DNA of 64,000 nucleotides. Source: Chromatiaceae bacterium. Lineage in GTDB: Bacteria > Pseudomonadota > Gammaproteobacteria > Chromatiales > Chromatiaceae. Position 1 is the first letter of the stretch. Every line of letters begins with the position of its first letter. The DNA lies in contig JALOTB010000011.1 in assembly GCA_025458165.1 (NCBI GenBank), positions 20,342-84,341 of the forward strand, read 5' to 3'. This document shows, piece by piece, positions 1 to 8,586 of the stretch. A program made the position numbers and the translations under genes. Below the pieces are notes generated by a model, which did no database searches, was not told the DNA's origin, and saw only the letters and a list, made by a program, of their open reading frames with translations.

Positions 1-2
1 TC

Positions 3-482
3 TCCGGCGCCACCCTGGGCGACGAGTCCCTGCTGCCCTTCGTGACGAGCCAGCTCGCCCTGCACCGAGTGCCGCCCGAGGTGTTCTGCTTCGAGATCAC
101 CGAGACCGTGGCCATCTCCAACTTCAGCGCGGCCATCGGGCTGATCCGCGAGCTGCGCGCCATGGGCTGCCGCTTCGCCCTGGATGACTTCGGCAGCGGC
201 CTGTCCTCCTTCTCATACCTGAAGAACCTGCCGGTCGACTATCTCAAGATCGACGGGACCTTCGTGCGCGACCTGGCGGGCGATCCAGTGAACCGTGCAC
301 TGGTGAGCAACATCAACGACATCGGCCACCTCCTCGGCAAGCAGACGGTGGCCGAGTGCGCCGAGGACGCCGACACCATCGCCATCCTCACCGAGCTCGG
401 GGTGGACTACGCCCAGGGCTATGGGATCGACCCCCCGCGCCCGCTTGACGACCTCCTGGCGGGTATCGACCGGCGCACCTGA
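3..482 (+). CDS. C-terminal part of an EAL-domain c-di-GMP phosphodiesterase (5' truncated by window edge)
   Basis: The reading frame is open from the first bases of the window, so only the last 159 residues or so of a larger protein are present. They contain the later EAL-domain motifs: FEITE (metal-binding Glu), DDFGSG with the paired Asp residues, LKIDG (catalytic Lys/Asp region), and VAECAED followed by AQGYGI near the end. These catalytic-type residues are retained, so by family knowledge it should hydrolyse c-di-GMP to pGpG. The part upstream of the window (probably GGDEF, PAS or membrane domains) cannot be seen, so the full architecture is unknown. A methionine at 42 is internal to the domain and is not taken as the start. 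The metallophosphoesterase follows 49 bases later on the same strand. Confidence 0.9.
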   Translation, partial: SGATLGDESLLPFVTSQLALHRVPPEVFCFEITETVAISNFSAAIGLIRELRAMGCRFALDDFGSGLSSFSYLKNLPVDYLKIDGTFVRDLAGDPVNRALVSNINDIGHLLGKQTVAECAEDADTIAILTELGVDYAQGYGIDPPRPLDDLLAGIDRRT

Positions 483-531
483 GGACGGCGGCGTACCGCG
501 CCGAGCCCTTCGGCCCGAGGAGACACTGCCG

Positions 532-1464
532 ATGATCACCGCCCGCGGACTCTTTACCCTGATCCTCGCGCTGGCCCTGCCCGGGCCAATCTGGGCCGAG
601 CCCGCGGTTCGCTTCCTCGCCATCGGCGACATCCCCTACCTGCCGGGCGAGGACCTCCTGATGGAGGCCATGCTCGCCGAGGAGATCCCCCGCGGGGCGG
701 CCCTGGTGGCGCACGTCGGGGACGTGAAACGCGGCTCCGCACCATGCACGGACGCGGCCCTCGGGCGCGCCGCCGAGATCTTCCGCAACCTCCCGGTGCC
801 CGTCGCCTTCACACCGGGTGACAACGAATGGACCGACTGCCGACGCGAGGCGGCCGGCGGTCACGACCCGGAGGAGCGCCTCAGCCGCCTGCGCCAGATC
901 TACTTCGCCGACCCGCAGATCCTGCGCCTGGACGAGCTCGGCGCGGTGACGACCGAAGCGGCCTACCCCGAGAACTACTGGTTCCTCCGGGGTGGCGTGC
1001 TCTTCGTCACCCTGCACGTGGTCGGCAGCCACAATAACCTCCATCGTGGGGGGAGCGCCGAGTATGAGGCCCGCAGCGCGGCCAACCGGCGCCACCTACG
1101 CGCAGCGACCGCGGCGGCCAAGGCCGAGGGGGCCAAGGCGATGGTCCTCCTCTTCCACGCCAATCCGGACCTGCAGCAGGCGAAGCCCCCGCGGGGCTAC
1201 GGCCCCCTGCACGAGGACCTGCGCCGCCTGCTGCGCGATTTCCCGGGGCCGGTGCTGGCGATCCATGGCGATACCCACCGCTACCAGTTCGACCGGCCCT
1301 TGCGCGACCCCGGCACGGGCGCCCCCGAGCCGCGCTTCACCCGCCTGGAGGTCCCGGGCTCGCCGATCGTCGGCGGGGTCTGGGTGGGCATAGACCCCGA
1401 CGCGCCGGAGCCCTTCACCGTCACCCTGACCTATCCCAACGCCCGCGACGGACTGGCTGATTGA
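532..1464 (+). CDS. secreted calcineurin-like metallophosphoesterase
   Basis: The protein has 310 residues from ATG 532. This start places a signal peptide at the N-terminus (hydrophobic TLILALALPGPIWA ending in an AEP cleavage region), so it is likely periplasmic. Metallophosphoesterase motifs follow in order: AIGDIPY (GD motif), HVGDVKRG (second GD), TPGDNEWTDC (GDN), a histidine-containing stretch LLFHANPD, and IHGDTHRYQFD (GxxH). They would form a di-metal phosphoesterase centre. The substrate cannot be told from sequence. An in-frame start at 421 would overlap the EAL gene and bury the signal peptide, so it was rejected. The gene ends 11 bases before the 3' end of convergent parC. Confidence 0.8.
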   Translation: MITARGLFTLILALALPGPIWAEPAVRFLAIGDIPYLPGEDLLMEAMLAEEIPRGAALVAHVGDVKRGSAPCTDAALGRAAEIFRNLPVPVAFTPGDNEWTDCRREAAGGHDPEERLSRLRQIYFADPQILRLDELGAVTTEAAYPENYWFLRGGVLFVTLHVVGSHNNLHRGGSAEYEARSAANRRHLRAATAAAKAEGAKAMVLLFHANPDLQQAKPPRGYGPLHEDLRRLLRDFPGPVLAIHGDTHRYQFDRPLRDPGTGAPEPRFTRLEVPGSPIVGGVWVGIDPDAPEPFTVTLTYPNARDGLAD

Positions 1465-1475
1465 GCGTCCGGCGG

Positions 1476-3725
1476 CTAGACCGCCTCCACCCCATCGACC
1501 CGCTGGAACCCGCGCGGAAGCATCCGCCCGCGGCGCCCGCGCTCGCCTTGGTACTGGTCGAGGTCCGCGGACCTCAGGGTGAACTGGCGCTTGCCGGCGC
1601 GCAGCACCAGACTACCCCCGGCGTGGACGACCGCCAGGGCAGTCAGGACCTCCTCGCGTGCCGCCGCCCGCGCGGCGGGGATGGCGATGATCTTGTTGCC
1701 CTTGCCGCGTGCCAGCTCCGGCAGCTCCGAGACTGGGAAGACGAGGAGATGCCCCGTGCTGGTGATGGCGACCAGTCGATCGCTCGCGGTGTTGAAGACC
1801 CGCACCGGCCTCAGGACCTGGGCCCCGGCCGGGAGCGTGAGGACCGCCTTGCCGGCCCGGGGCTTGGCGTACAGGGCCTCCAGGGTCACCAAAAACCCGT
1901 AGCCGGCGTCAGATCCCAGGACGTATCGCGCCTCCGGCTCGCCGCCGAGCACGGCGACGAACGCCGCCCCCCGCGGCGGGTCGAGCCGCCCGGTCAGCGG
2001 CTCGCCCTGGCCGCGCGCCGAAGGCAGGGTGTGGGCCGGGAGCGAGTAGCTGCGCCCGGTCGAGTCGAGGAAGACCGCCGGCTGGTTGCTGCGCAGGTGC
2101 GCGGCGGCGAGGAAGCGGTCGCCCGACTTGTACCCGAGGCTCAGCGGGTCGATGTCCTGGCCCTTGGCGGCGCGCACCCATCCGCGTTCCGAGAGGACGA
2201 CGGTGAGCGACTCGCTCGGCGAGAGCTCGGTCTCATCAAGCGCCGCGGCGCTCGGGCGCCGGGTGATCGGCGAGCGGCGGGCGTCGCCGTAGGTCTCGGC
2301 GTCCTTGGCGATCTCCTCCCCCACCAGGCGGCGGAGCGCGGCCTCCGAGCCGAGGATCCCCTCCAGCCGGTCGCGCTCGGCGGCGAGCTCCTCCTGCTCG
2401 CCGCGCAGCTTCAGCTCCTCCAGGCGCGCGAGCTGGCGCAGCCGGGTGTTGAGCACATACTCGGCCTGAGCGTCGCTGAGCTCAAAGCGGGCCATCAGCA
2501 CCGGCTTCGGCTCGTCCTCGGTGCGGATGATGCGGATCACCTCGTCGATGTTGAGCAGGGCGATCAGGAGCCCATCGAGCAGATGCAGGCGCTCGCGGAC
2601 CTTCTCCAGGCGGTGCTCCAGACGCCGCCGCACCGTGCGGGTGCGGAACTCCAGCCACTCGGAGAGGATCTCGCGCAGGCTCATCACCCGCGGGCGGCCG
2701 TCGAGCGCAATCAGATTCAGGTTGACGCGATAGGTGCGCTCCAGGTCCGTGGTGGCGAAGAGGTGCGACATCAGCCGCTCGACGTCGACGCGGTTGGAGC
2801 GCGGGACGATCACCAGCCGGGTCGGGTTCTCGTGGTCGGACTCGTCGCGCAGGTCCTCGATCATCGGCAGGCGTTTGGCCTGCATCTGCGCGGCGATCTG
2901 CTCCATCACCCGGTTGCCCGAGACCTGGTGGGGCAGCGCGGTGATCACGATGTCGCCCTGCTCCAGCTCGTAGACGGCACGCATACGCACACTGCCGCCC
3001 CCAGTCTCGTACATGCGCAGCAGCTCGACCGGCGGAGTGATGATCTCGGCGGCCGTTGGGTAGTCCGGACCCGGCAGGTGGGGGATGAGCTCGGCAACGC
3101 TCGCCTGCGGGTGCTCGAGTAGATGGAGGGCGGCGGCGGCGACCTCGCGCAGGTTGTGCGAGGGAATGTCGGTCGCCATGCCGACCGCGATCCCGGTCGC
3201 GCCGTTGAGCAGCAGGTTGGGCAGGCGCGCCGGGAGCAGGGCCGGCTCCTCGAGGGTGCCGTCGAAGTTGGGCACCCAGTCGACCGTGCCCTGGTCCACC
3301 TCGGCGAGCAGGACCTCGGCGTAGCGCGCGAGCCGCGCCTCGGTGTAGCGCATGGCGGCGAAAGACTTGGGGTCGTCCGCGGAGCCCCAGTTGCCCTGCC
3401 CGTCGATCAGCGGGTAGCGGTAGGAGAAGGACTGGGCCATGAGGACCATGGCCTCGTAACAGGCGCTATCCCCGTGGGGGTGGAACTTGCCGAGCACGTC
3501 GCCCACCGTGCGCGCCGACTTCTTGTGCTTGGACGCGGCCGAGAGCCCGAGCTCGGACATGGCGTAGAGGATGCGCCGCTGCACCGGTTTCAGGCCGTCC
3601 CCGACGTGCGGCAGGGCGCGGTCGAGGATGACGTACATGGAGTAGTCCAGGTACGCCTTCTCGCTGAAGACCCGCAGCGGCATCCGCTCCAGGCCCTCGC
3701 TGTTGTAGACAGGGGCCTCGCTCAT
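1476..3725 (-). CDS. parC: DNA topoisomerase IV subunit A (ParC)
   Basis: The protein has 749 residues, the normal ParC length. The N-terminal breakage-reunion domain carries [11 protein letters not shown] and [13 protein letters not shown], with the catalytic tyrosine in AAMRYTEAR (Tyr127 here, Tyr120 in E. coli). The quinolone-resistance positions are the wild-type Ser (87) and Glu (91). The C-terminal part (about 500-749) is the beta-pinwheel DNA-wrapping domain, shorter than in GyrA and lacking a GyrA box, which favours ParC over GyrA. With ParE it decatenates daughter chromosomes; parE is not in the window. It is transcribed away from metY and converges on the phosphoesterase. Confidence 0.95.
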   Translation of the reverse strand: MSEAPVYNSEGLERMPLRVFSEKAYLDYSMYVILDRALPHVGDGLKPVQRRILYAMSELGLSAASKHKKSARTVGDVLGKFHPHGDSACYEAMVLMAQSFSYRYPLIDGQGNWGSADDPKSFAAMRYTEARLARYAEVLLAEVDQGTVDWVPNFDGTLEEPALLPARLPNLLLNGATGIAVGMATDIPSHNLREVAAAALHLLEHPQASVAELIPHLPGPDYPTAAEIITPPVELLRMYETGGGSVRMRAVYELEQGDIVITALPHQVSGNRVMEQIAAQMQAKRLPMIEDLRDESDHENPTRLVIVPRSNRVDVERLMSHLFATTDLERTYRVNLNLIALDGRPRVMSLREILSEWLEFRTRTVRRRLEHRLEKVRERLHLLDGLLIALLNIDEVIRIIRTEDEPKPVLMARFELSDAQAEYVLNTRLRQLARLEELKLRGEQEELAAERDRLEGILGSEAALRRLVGEEIAKDAETYGDARRSPITRRPSAAALDETELSPSESLTVVLSERGWVRAAKGQDIDPLSLGYKSGDRFLAAAHLRSNQPAVFLDSTGRSYSLPAHTLPSARGQGEPLTGRLDPPRGAAFVAVLGGEPEARYVLGSDAGYGFLVTLEALYAKPRAGKAVLTLPAGAQVLRPVRVFNTASDRLVAITSTGHLLVFPVSELPELARGKGNKIIAIPAARAAAREEVLTALAVVHAGGSLVLRAGKRQFTLRSADLDQYQGERGRRGRMLPRGFQRVDGVEAV

Positions 3726-3764
3726 CGTAGGATCAAAGGATCAACGCACTGCGTCCCTCGCATC

Positions 3765-3794
3765 ATCTGCGCCCATTTGCGTTCGTCTGCGGCC
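3765..3794. repeat. three imperfect 10-bp tandem units between parC and the sulfhydrylase gene
   Basis: The units ATCTGCGCCC, ATTTGCGTTC and GTCTGCGGCC follow one another with a 10-base period, one helical turn. They lie in the 89-base gap between the metY stop and the parC start. Similar decamer strings occur in many proteobacterial intergenic regions. It may be a degraded dispersed repeat or part of the parC promoter region. No function is claimed. Confidence 0.4.
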
Positions 3795-3814
3795 CCACTC
3801 CCCAGTTCACCGTC

Positions 3815-5089
3815 CTATTTCGCGGCAACCAGCGCCTGATCGAGGTCGGCGATGATGTCGTCGACATGCTCGATACCGATCGACAGGCGCACCATGTCCG
3901 CCGAGACCCCCGCCCGGGCGAGCTCGTCGGCCGAGAGCTGGCGGTGGGTGGTGGTCGCCGGGTGGCAGGCCAGGGTCTTGGCGTCGCCGATGTTGACCAG
4001 GCGCACCGCGAGCTTGAGGGCATCGATGAAGCGCGCCCCGGCTTCGCGCCCGCCCTTGATCCCGAATGACAGGATCCCCGAGGCCCGCCCGCCCATGTAC
4101 TTGTCGACGAGCGGCCTGTCCGGGTGGTCGGACAGCCCGGCGTAACGCACCCACTCGACCTGCGGGTGATCCTTCAGATAATTGGCCACCGCAAGGGCGT
4201 TCTCGCAGTGCCGGTCCATGCGCACCGGCAGGGTTTCGATCCCCTGCAGGACGAGGAAGCTGTTAAAGGGCGAGATGGCCGCGCCCATGTTTCGCAGCGG
4301 CACCACCCGAGCGCGACCGATGTAGGCCGCGGACCCCAGCGCCTCGGTGTACACCACCCCATGGTAGGAGACGTCGGGCTCGTTCAGGCGCCGGAAGCGC
4401 GCCTTGTGCTCGGCCCAGGGGAACTTGCCCGAGTCGACCAGCACCCCGCCGATGGTGGTGCCGTGGCCGCCCATGTACTTGGTGAGCGCGTGCAGGACGA
4501 TGTCGCAGCCGTGCTCGAAGGGCCGGCAGAGGTACGGGGTCGGCACCGTGTTGTCGACGATCACCGGTACACCGTGGGCGTGGGCCATGTCGGCGATCGC
4601 GGCGAGGTCGGCCACGTTGCCCGCCGGGTTGCCGATCGACTCGCAGAAGACCGCCTTGGTGCGGGCGTCGATCTGCGCCGCCATGCCGGCGATGTCGTTG
4701 GGGGCGGCGAAGCGGACCCGGATCCCGAGCTGCGGCAGGGTGTGGGCGAAGAGGTTGTAGGTCCCGCCGTACAGGGTCGAGGTCGCGACGATGTTGTCAC
4801 CGCTCTCGGCGATGGTAAAGATCGCGTAGGTCACCGCCGCCATCCCGGAGGCCAGTGCCAGCGCTCCGACGCCGCCCTCCATCGCCGCCACCCGCTTCTC
4901 CAGCACGTCGCTGGTCGGGTTCATGATGCGCGTATAGATGTTGCCGGGGACCTTGAGGTCGAAGAGATCGGCCCCGTGCTGGGTGTCGTCGAAGGCGTAG
5001 GACGTGGTTTGATAGATGGGAGTGGCGACGGACTTGGTCGTCGGGTCCGGCGCGAAGCCCGCATGGATGGCCAGGGTCTCGATCTTCAT
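3815..5089 (-). CDS. metY: O-acetylhomoserine sulfhydrylase (PLP-dependent, Cys/Met metabolism family)
   Basis: The protein has 424 residues from ATG 5089, preceded by a good AAGGAG ribosome site; this start matches the family N-terminus (KIETLAIHAGF). It converts O-acetylhomoserine plus sulfide to homocysteine using PLP. Visible motifs are the YTRIMNPTSDVLEKR substrate and cofactor region, LASGMAAV, the cofactor-contacting Asp in VIVDNTVPTPYL (Asp179), and the Schiff-base lysine in ALTKYMGGHG (Lys204). The length and the MNPT signature fit MetY better than MetB or MetC. The gene stands alone, divergent from the pentapeptide-repeat gene. In a sulfide-oxidising organism direct sulfhydrylation would be logical, but that is inference. 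Confidence 0.9.
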   Translation of the reverse strand: MKIETLAIHAGFAPDPTTKSVATPIYQTTSYAFDDTQHGADLFDLKVPGNIYTRIMNPTSDVLEKRVAAMEGGVGALALASGMAAVTYAIFTIAESGDNIVATSTLYGGTYNLFAHTLPQLGIRVRFAAPNDIAGMAAQIDARTKAVFCESIGNPAGNVADLAAIADMAHAHGVPVIVDNTVPTPYLCRPFEHGCDIVLHALTKYMGGHGTTIGGVLVDSGKFPWAEHKARFRRLNEPDVSYHGVVYTEALGSAAYIGRARVVPLRNMGAAISPFNSFLVLQGIETLPVRMDRHCENALAVANYLKDHPQVEWVRYAGLSDHPDRPLVDKYMGGRASGILSFGIKGGREAGARFIDALKLAVRLVNIGDAKTLACHPATTTHRQLSADELARAGVSADMVRLSIGIEHVDDIIADLDQALVAAK

Positions 5090-5386
5090 GATTGGCTCCT
5101 TCGGTGGGACAGTCGTTGTGTGGGCCGCGCCCTGATGAAGACGCGCGAACCGGAATCGGACCGGCACGGACGTCCCCAAGGGACCTTCCCCCGCTCTCGG
5201 GCAGGGTCGGCGGATGTTACTGGCCGCCCTGGGGCCTGTCGACGCGCCGAGGCGGCCGCCACACCCGCCCATCGCCAGACCGACTCACCCCGCAGACAAG
5301 GCCGGCCACGCTCCCCGTCGTGACAAGCACCTCTGTACCCGGATACTCTTGTATCTAGCGCCAGGCCGGCCAGGAGAGGGGGAACG
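5090..5386. other. divergent intergenic region, metY and pentapeptide-repeat gene
   Basis: About 300 bases separate the two divergent starts and must hold both promoters. Near 5355 is an AT-richer patch with TATCTA that could be a -10 element for the rightward gene. On the minus strand, the metY leader is GC-rich with several possible stems, but I could not match it to a SAM, SAH or cobalamin riboswitch consensus. No gene is seen. Confidence 0.4.
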
Positions 5387-6241
5387 ATGATCGAGATCCG
5401 ACATAAAGACACCGGTGAAGTGCTCGAAGCCATCGACGCCGACTCGCTCGCGGGGGCGGACCTGCGCGACATGCGCCTCAACGGGGCAGACCTGCGCGAG
5501 GCGGATCTGAGCGGGGCCAACCTGGAGCTGAGCGACCTGATCGAGGCCGACTTGAGCGGGGCACGGCTGACCGGAGCGATCCTGCTCGGCGCCCACCTCA
5601 ACCGGGCCAAGCTCATCGCCGCCGACCTCACCCGCGCCCGTCTCGGCTCCGAGAACCCCTCGCGGGCGGCGGTGCTGAGCGGCGCCGATCTGACCAAGGC
5701 GGTGCTGGAGAACGTCGACCTGCGCAATGCCGAGGTCCGCCAGGCCAACCTCCAGGGCGCGGTGCTCAACGGCGCCGACATGCGTGGGACCGACTTCCAC
5801 GGCAGCAATCTGTGCCATGTGACCGCGCGCAAGGCGCTGTTCATCAAGGCCAACCTGCGCGAGACCAACCTCTGCGGGGCGGACCTGCGCGACTGTCACT
5901 TGAATGACGCCAACCTGGTCAAGGCGAGCATGCACGGGGCGGACCTCTCCAGCAGCCACTCCGGGGGGTTCACCGTGATCAATCTGGCCAACCTGGAGGG
6001 CGCGGATCTGCACGGGGCGAATCTGCGCAATGTCTCGGCCCAGGACACCAACCTGCGCAACGCCAACCTGACCGACGTCGACCTCACCGACGCCGTGCTC
6101 GGCGGGGCGATCCTGCGCCGCGCGGACGTCACCAACGCCAACTTCCAGGGGGTCGAGCTCGCGAGCGTGACCATGGAGTTCGCGAACTTCTCCAAGTCGC
6201 GCAACGCCGTCATACCACCTTACAAAAAAAACCTGCGCTGA
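5387..6241 (+). CDS. pentapeptide-repeat protein
   Basis: The protein has 284 residues from ATG 5387, with GGAGAGGGGGAACG just upstream as ribosome site. From about residue 20 to 270 it consists of A(D/N)Lxx repeats such as GADLR, GADLRE, EADLSG, GANLEL and NANLTD, which fold as a right-handed quadrilateral beta-helix. There is no signal peptide, membrane segment or second domain, so it is probably cytoplasmic. Members of this superfamily include gyrase-protecting DNA mimics (Qnr/MfpA) and many proteins of unknown role. It lacks the strict Qnr layout, so no function is assigned. An intrinsic terminator follows 30 bases after the stop. Confidence 0.85.
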   Translation: MIEIRHKDTGEVLEAIDADSLAGADLRDMRLNGADLREADLSGANLELSDLIEADLSGARLTGAILLGAHLNRAKLIAADLTRARLGSENPSRAAVLSGADLTKAVLENVDLRNAEVRQANLQGAVLNGADMRGTDFHGSNLCHVTARKALFIKANLRETNLCGADLRDCHLNDANLVKASMHGADLSSSHSGGFTVINLANLEGADLHGANLRNVSAQDTNLRNANLTDVDLTDAVLGGAILRRADVTNANFQGVELASVTMEFANFSKSRNAVIPPYKKNLR

Positions 6242-6271
6242 GTCCCGCCGCCGGCTAATCTCCGAAACGTC

Positions 6272-6310
6272 AAGGGCCCGCCCGCCGACTGGCGAGCGGG
6301 CCCTTGCTTT
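6272..6310 (+). terminator. intrinsic terminator of the pentapeptide-repeat gene
   Basis: AAGGGCCCGC (arms with one bulge) pairs with GCGGGCCCTT around a short GACT loop, and the stem is followed by GCTTTG. The stem is long and GC-rich and lies 30 bases after the stop codon. Confidence 0.75.
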
Positions 6311-6318
6311 GTCGCCAC

Positions 6319-6483
6319 TACCAAGGAGAACGCCGATCCATTGACTGTTTCCTGCGGCACAGGGATCTGCCGCCGTTTTCAAGCGCCTCAGCGCTGGAAA
6401 ACGAAGCGGTCCGAGCGTCGCGCCTCTCGGACCGCGTGCTGATGTTGGCCAGGACGGCCAATCATCAGCGTTTCCCTAAAGGG
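6319..6483 (+). repeat. multi-hairpin interspersed repeat, copy A
   Basis: This 165-base element has imperfect inverted ends (left AGGAGAACGCCGAT, right end reading AGGGAAACGCTGAT on the other strand). Inside are consecutive hairpins: GCGGCA/TGCCGC near 6354-6372; GTTTTCAAGCGC/GCGCTGGAAAAC at 6375-6402; GGTCCGAG/CTCGGACC around 6408-6433; and GCTGATGTTGGCC/GGCCAATCATCAGC at 6438-6469. The same order recurs in copies B, C and D. The right end overlaps the last codons of sat and supplies its TAG stop. It fills the whole gap between the pentapeptide terminator and sat, which contains no gene. Confidence 0.75.
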
Positions 6484-7660
6484 ACTGGTAGTAGTCCATC
6501 AGGATCTTCGCCACCTCGGGTCGCGAGAACTCGGGCGGCGGGGCGATCCCGTTGGAGAGCATCTCGCGGACCTTGGTGCCGGACAGCAGCACGAAGTCTT
6601 CCTTGGTGTGGTCGGGCGCCTCGCGCATCATCACCACGCGGCCGAGCTTCTTCGACCAGGCGGTATGGTCGGCCTTGAAGATCTCGATCTGGAGCGCCCC
6701 GGCCGGGACCTCCTCGTCGAAGATGGTCTGCGCGTCGAAGGCCCCGTAGTAGTCGCCGACCCCCGCGTGGTCGCGCCCGATGATAAAGTGCGTCGCGCCC
6801 ATGTTCTGGCGGAAGTAGGCGTGCAGCACGGCCTCGCGCGGCCCAGCGTAGAGCATGTCGAAGCCGTATCCGGTCACCATGGCGCTGTTCGGCGGGAAGT
6901 AGAGCTCGACCATCTTGCGGATGGCGGCGTCGCGCACCGGGGCGGGGATGTCGCCGGGCTTCAACTTGCCGAGCAGCATGTGGATGACCAGGCCATCGCA
7001 GTCGAGCCGCTGCATGGCCATGTGGCAGAGCTCCTCGTGGGCGAGGTGCATCGGGTTGCGGGTCTGGAAGGCCACCACCCGCTTCCAGCCGCGCTCCGAG
7101 ATCTCGTTGCGGATCTCGACCGCGGTGCGGAAGGTGTCCGGGAAGTCGTCTTGGAAGTAGGAGAAGTGCAGGACCTGGATCGGGCCGGAGACCGCGAAGC
7201 GACCGTGGGAGTTGAAGGTCTGCACGCCAGGGTGCTCAGGGTCCTTGGTGCGATAGACCTTCTCGGTCATGAAGGCCATCTGTTCGTCGCTCACCTCTTC
7301 GATGGCCTCGACGTCCATGATGGCGAGGACCGGATTACCCTCCATGTTGGGGTCGCGCAGGGCGATGCGCTTAGCCCCGCGGATGGCAGCGACATCGTCG
7401 AGCAGGCAGAGGACGGGGACCGGGAAGAAGTCGCCGTTGGTCAGGCGCATAGACTCGCAGGCACCCATCGCATCCGCCAGGGCCATGAATCCCGGCAGCG
7501 GGCTGAAGTAGCCCGCCCCCATCATCACCGCATTGCCCGCCGCCTGCGAGCTGATCACCACCGAGGGGAGTCCTTCCGCCTCGTGCATCAGCTCGTGATG
7601 CTTGTCCGGGTCATACACGAACAGGGGTTTGAGCTCATCGGAGCCGACTGGTTTGATCAT
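6476..7660 (-). CDS. sat: sulfate adenylyltransferase (ATP sulfurylase), dissimilatory type
   Basis: The protein has 394 residues from ATG 7660, preceded by a GAGG ribosome site 6 bases away; the next upstream in-frame start would add 57 unlikely residues. It is the homo-oligomeric Sat type, not CysDN. The nucleotide-binding motif QTRNPMHLAH (199-208, with its HxxH pair) and the second motif GRDHAG (295-300) are intact. In purple and colourless sulfur bacteria Sat runs in reverse, making ATP and sulfate from APS and pyrophosphate. No aprBA, aprM or qmo genes are adjacent. Its stop codon lies inside the inverted end of hairpin repeat A, so the last residues may have been altered by insertion. 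Confidence 0.93.
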   Translation of the reverse strand: MIKPVGSDELKPLFVYDPDKHHELMHEAEGLPSVVISSQAAGNAVMMGAGYFSPLPGFMALADAMGACESMRLTNGDFFPVPVLCLLDDVAAIRGAKRIALRDPNMEGNPVLAIMDVEAIEEVSDEQMAFMTEKVYRTKDPEHPGVQTFNSHGRFAVSGPIQVLHFSYFQDDFPDTFRTAVEIRNEISERGWKRVVAFQTRNPMHLAHEELCHMAMQRLDCDGLVIHMLLGKLKPGDIPAPVRDAAIRKMVELYFPPNSAMVTGYGFDMLYAGPREAVLHAYFRQNMGATHFIIGRDHAGVGDYYGAFDAQTIFDEEVPAGALQIEIFKADHTAWSKKLGRVVMMREAPDHTKEDFVLLSGTKVREMLSNGIAPPPEFSRPEVAKILMDYYQSL

Positions 7661-7880
7661 CTTCGTCCTCTCTTGACGCCTCGACCACAGACTGCCAGGC
7701 GGGCCTGCCCGGCAATCGGAAGGGGCACTGACATGAAAATCGGACCGGTACAGGTCACCGCCGACCCGGAGGGAACCGTGACGCGCCCTGACTGGCCGCT
7801 GGCGCGCCTGCGAGCGCGCAAAGGCTATCACAGCGCCACCAAGGCCCTGCCAAGGTTGTGCTTATAGGCGCAGCAGTTTT

Positions 7881-8168
7881 CCCTAGGGAAACGCTGATCC
7901 ACTCAGCGATCCCCCCGGCACCCGGATGTGCCGCCGTTTTCAGGCGCCTAAGCGCCCGAGCACCAAGCGGTCCGAGAGTCGCCACTCTCGAACCACGTGC
8001 TGTTCTTGGCCAGGATGGCCGATCAACAGCCCCTCGCCGGCGGGGCAGAACGGCCCGCCTGTTTCAGTCGCCTCAGCGACTGAAACCGAAGGCCGTCGGA
8101 CGCCGCGCGCTCGACTTCCGTGCCGGCTTTTGGCGTGGATGGCCAATCAGTCAGCGTTTCCTTAGGGG
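7881..8168 (+). repeat. multi-hairpin interspersed repeat, copy B (two tandem units)
   Basis: The ends are inverted: CCCTAGGGAAACGCTGA at the left and a right end reading CCTAAGGAAACGCTGA on the other strand. The first unit has GGCAC/GTGCC, a GTTTTCAGGCGC hairpin with a decayed right arm, GGTCCGAGAGT/ACTCTCGAACC, and GCTGTT...AACAGC enclosing TTGGCC/GGCC. The second unit repeats the scheme, with a perfect 11-bp stem GTTTCAGTCGC/GCGACTGAAAC at 8061-8086. The copy lies in the 707-base region between the divergent sat and 72-residue-protein genes. The rest of that region (7661-7880 and 8169-8367) holds no recognisable gene and presumably the two promoters. Confidence 0.75.
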
Positions 8169-8367
8169 GCAGCAATGATGCACCATCCGTGGCGAGTCGG
8201 CGCCGATAGGCGATCCGGCGCTGTCCCGGCGGCCGAGGTCCTTATCCTACGAGGGCATTTCGGGTAAGCTTGCGGACGCTTGAAGCCCCGATCGGCGCGG
8301 ATATCGGCCCTTCTCGCCCGTAAGCCCGCCGTGACCGAAACCATCGAGCAGGTCGTTCGCTGACGCC

Positions 8368-8586
8368 ATGCCCTACTTCGTCTACAAGATCACCCCGCCC
8401 CTGCAGCTCACCTACATCGACACCAGGAGCAAGTACCCAGAGGCCCGCACCATCGTACGCGGGCTGCGCCAGGAGAGTGGCGCCGGTAGCGGCGAGGAGT
8501 TTCGGATGGTCTTTGCAAAGGACCGCGCCGAGGCCGAGAAGCTGCTGTCGACGCCGCGCGACGAGCGCGTGATCGGTGAGGACTGA
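8368..8586 (+). CDS. small conserved-looking protein of unknown function (72 aa)
   Basis: The protein begins MPYFVYKITPP and is charged and soluble, without signal peptide or membrane segment. Its last 11 bases overlap the earliest possible start of the DUF1631 gene, so the two are probably translationally coupled. Middle residues form an Arg/Glu-rich amphipathic stretch. I recognise no catalytic motif. I have an impression that similar short proteins precede DUF1631 genes in related bacteria, but this was not searched. It is treated as real because of the overlap and normal coding composition. Confidence 0.7.
   Translation: MPYFVYKITPPLQLTYIDTRSKYPEARTIVRGLRQESGAGSGEEFRMVFAKDRAEAEKLLSTPRDERVIGED

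Noticed and set aside
1461..3122. Long rightward reading frame antisense to parC
   Set aside because: It overlaps parC completely, has no family features and an Arg/Gln/Leu-rich composition typical of antisense frames in GC-rich DNA.
5090..5290. SAM, SAH or cobalamin riboswitch in the metY leader
   Set aside because: Stem-forming GC-rich sequence is present, but no conserved riboswitch core could be matched by eye.
6319..6483. Classic insertion sequence remnant
   Set aside because: There is no transposase frame or clear target-site duplication. The internal conserved hairpin series is unlike IS ends.
6319..8168. CRISPR array explanation for the repeated hairpins
   Set aside because: Copies are kilobases apart, lack regular spacers and have diverged arms. 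No cas genes are present.
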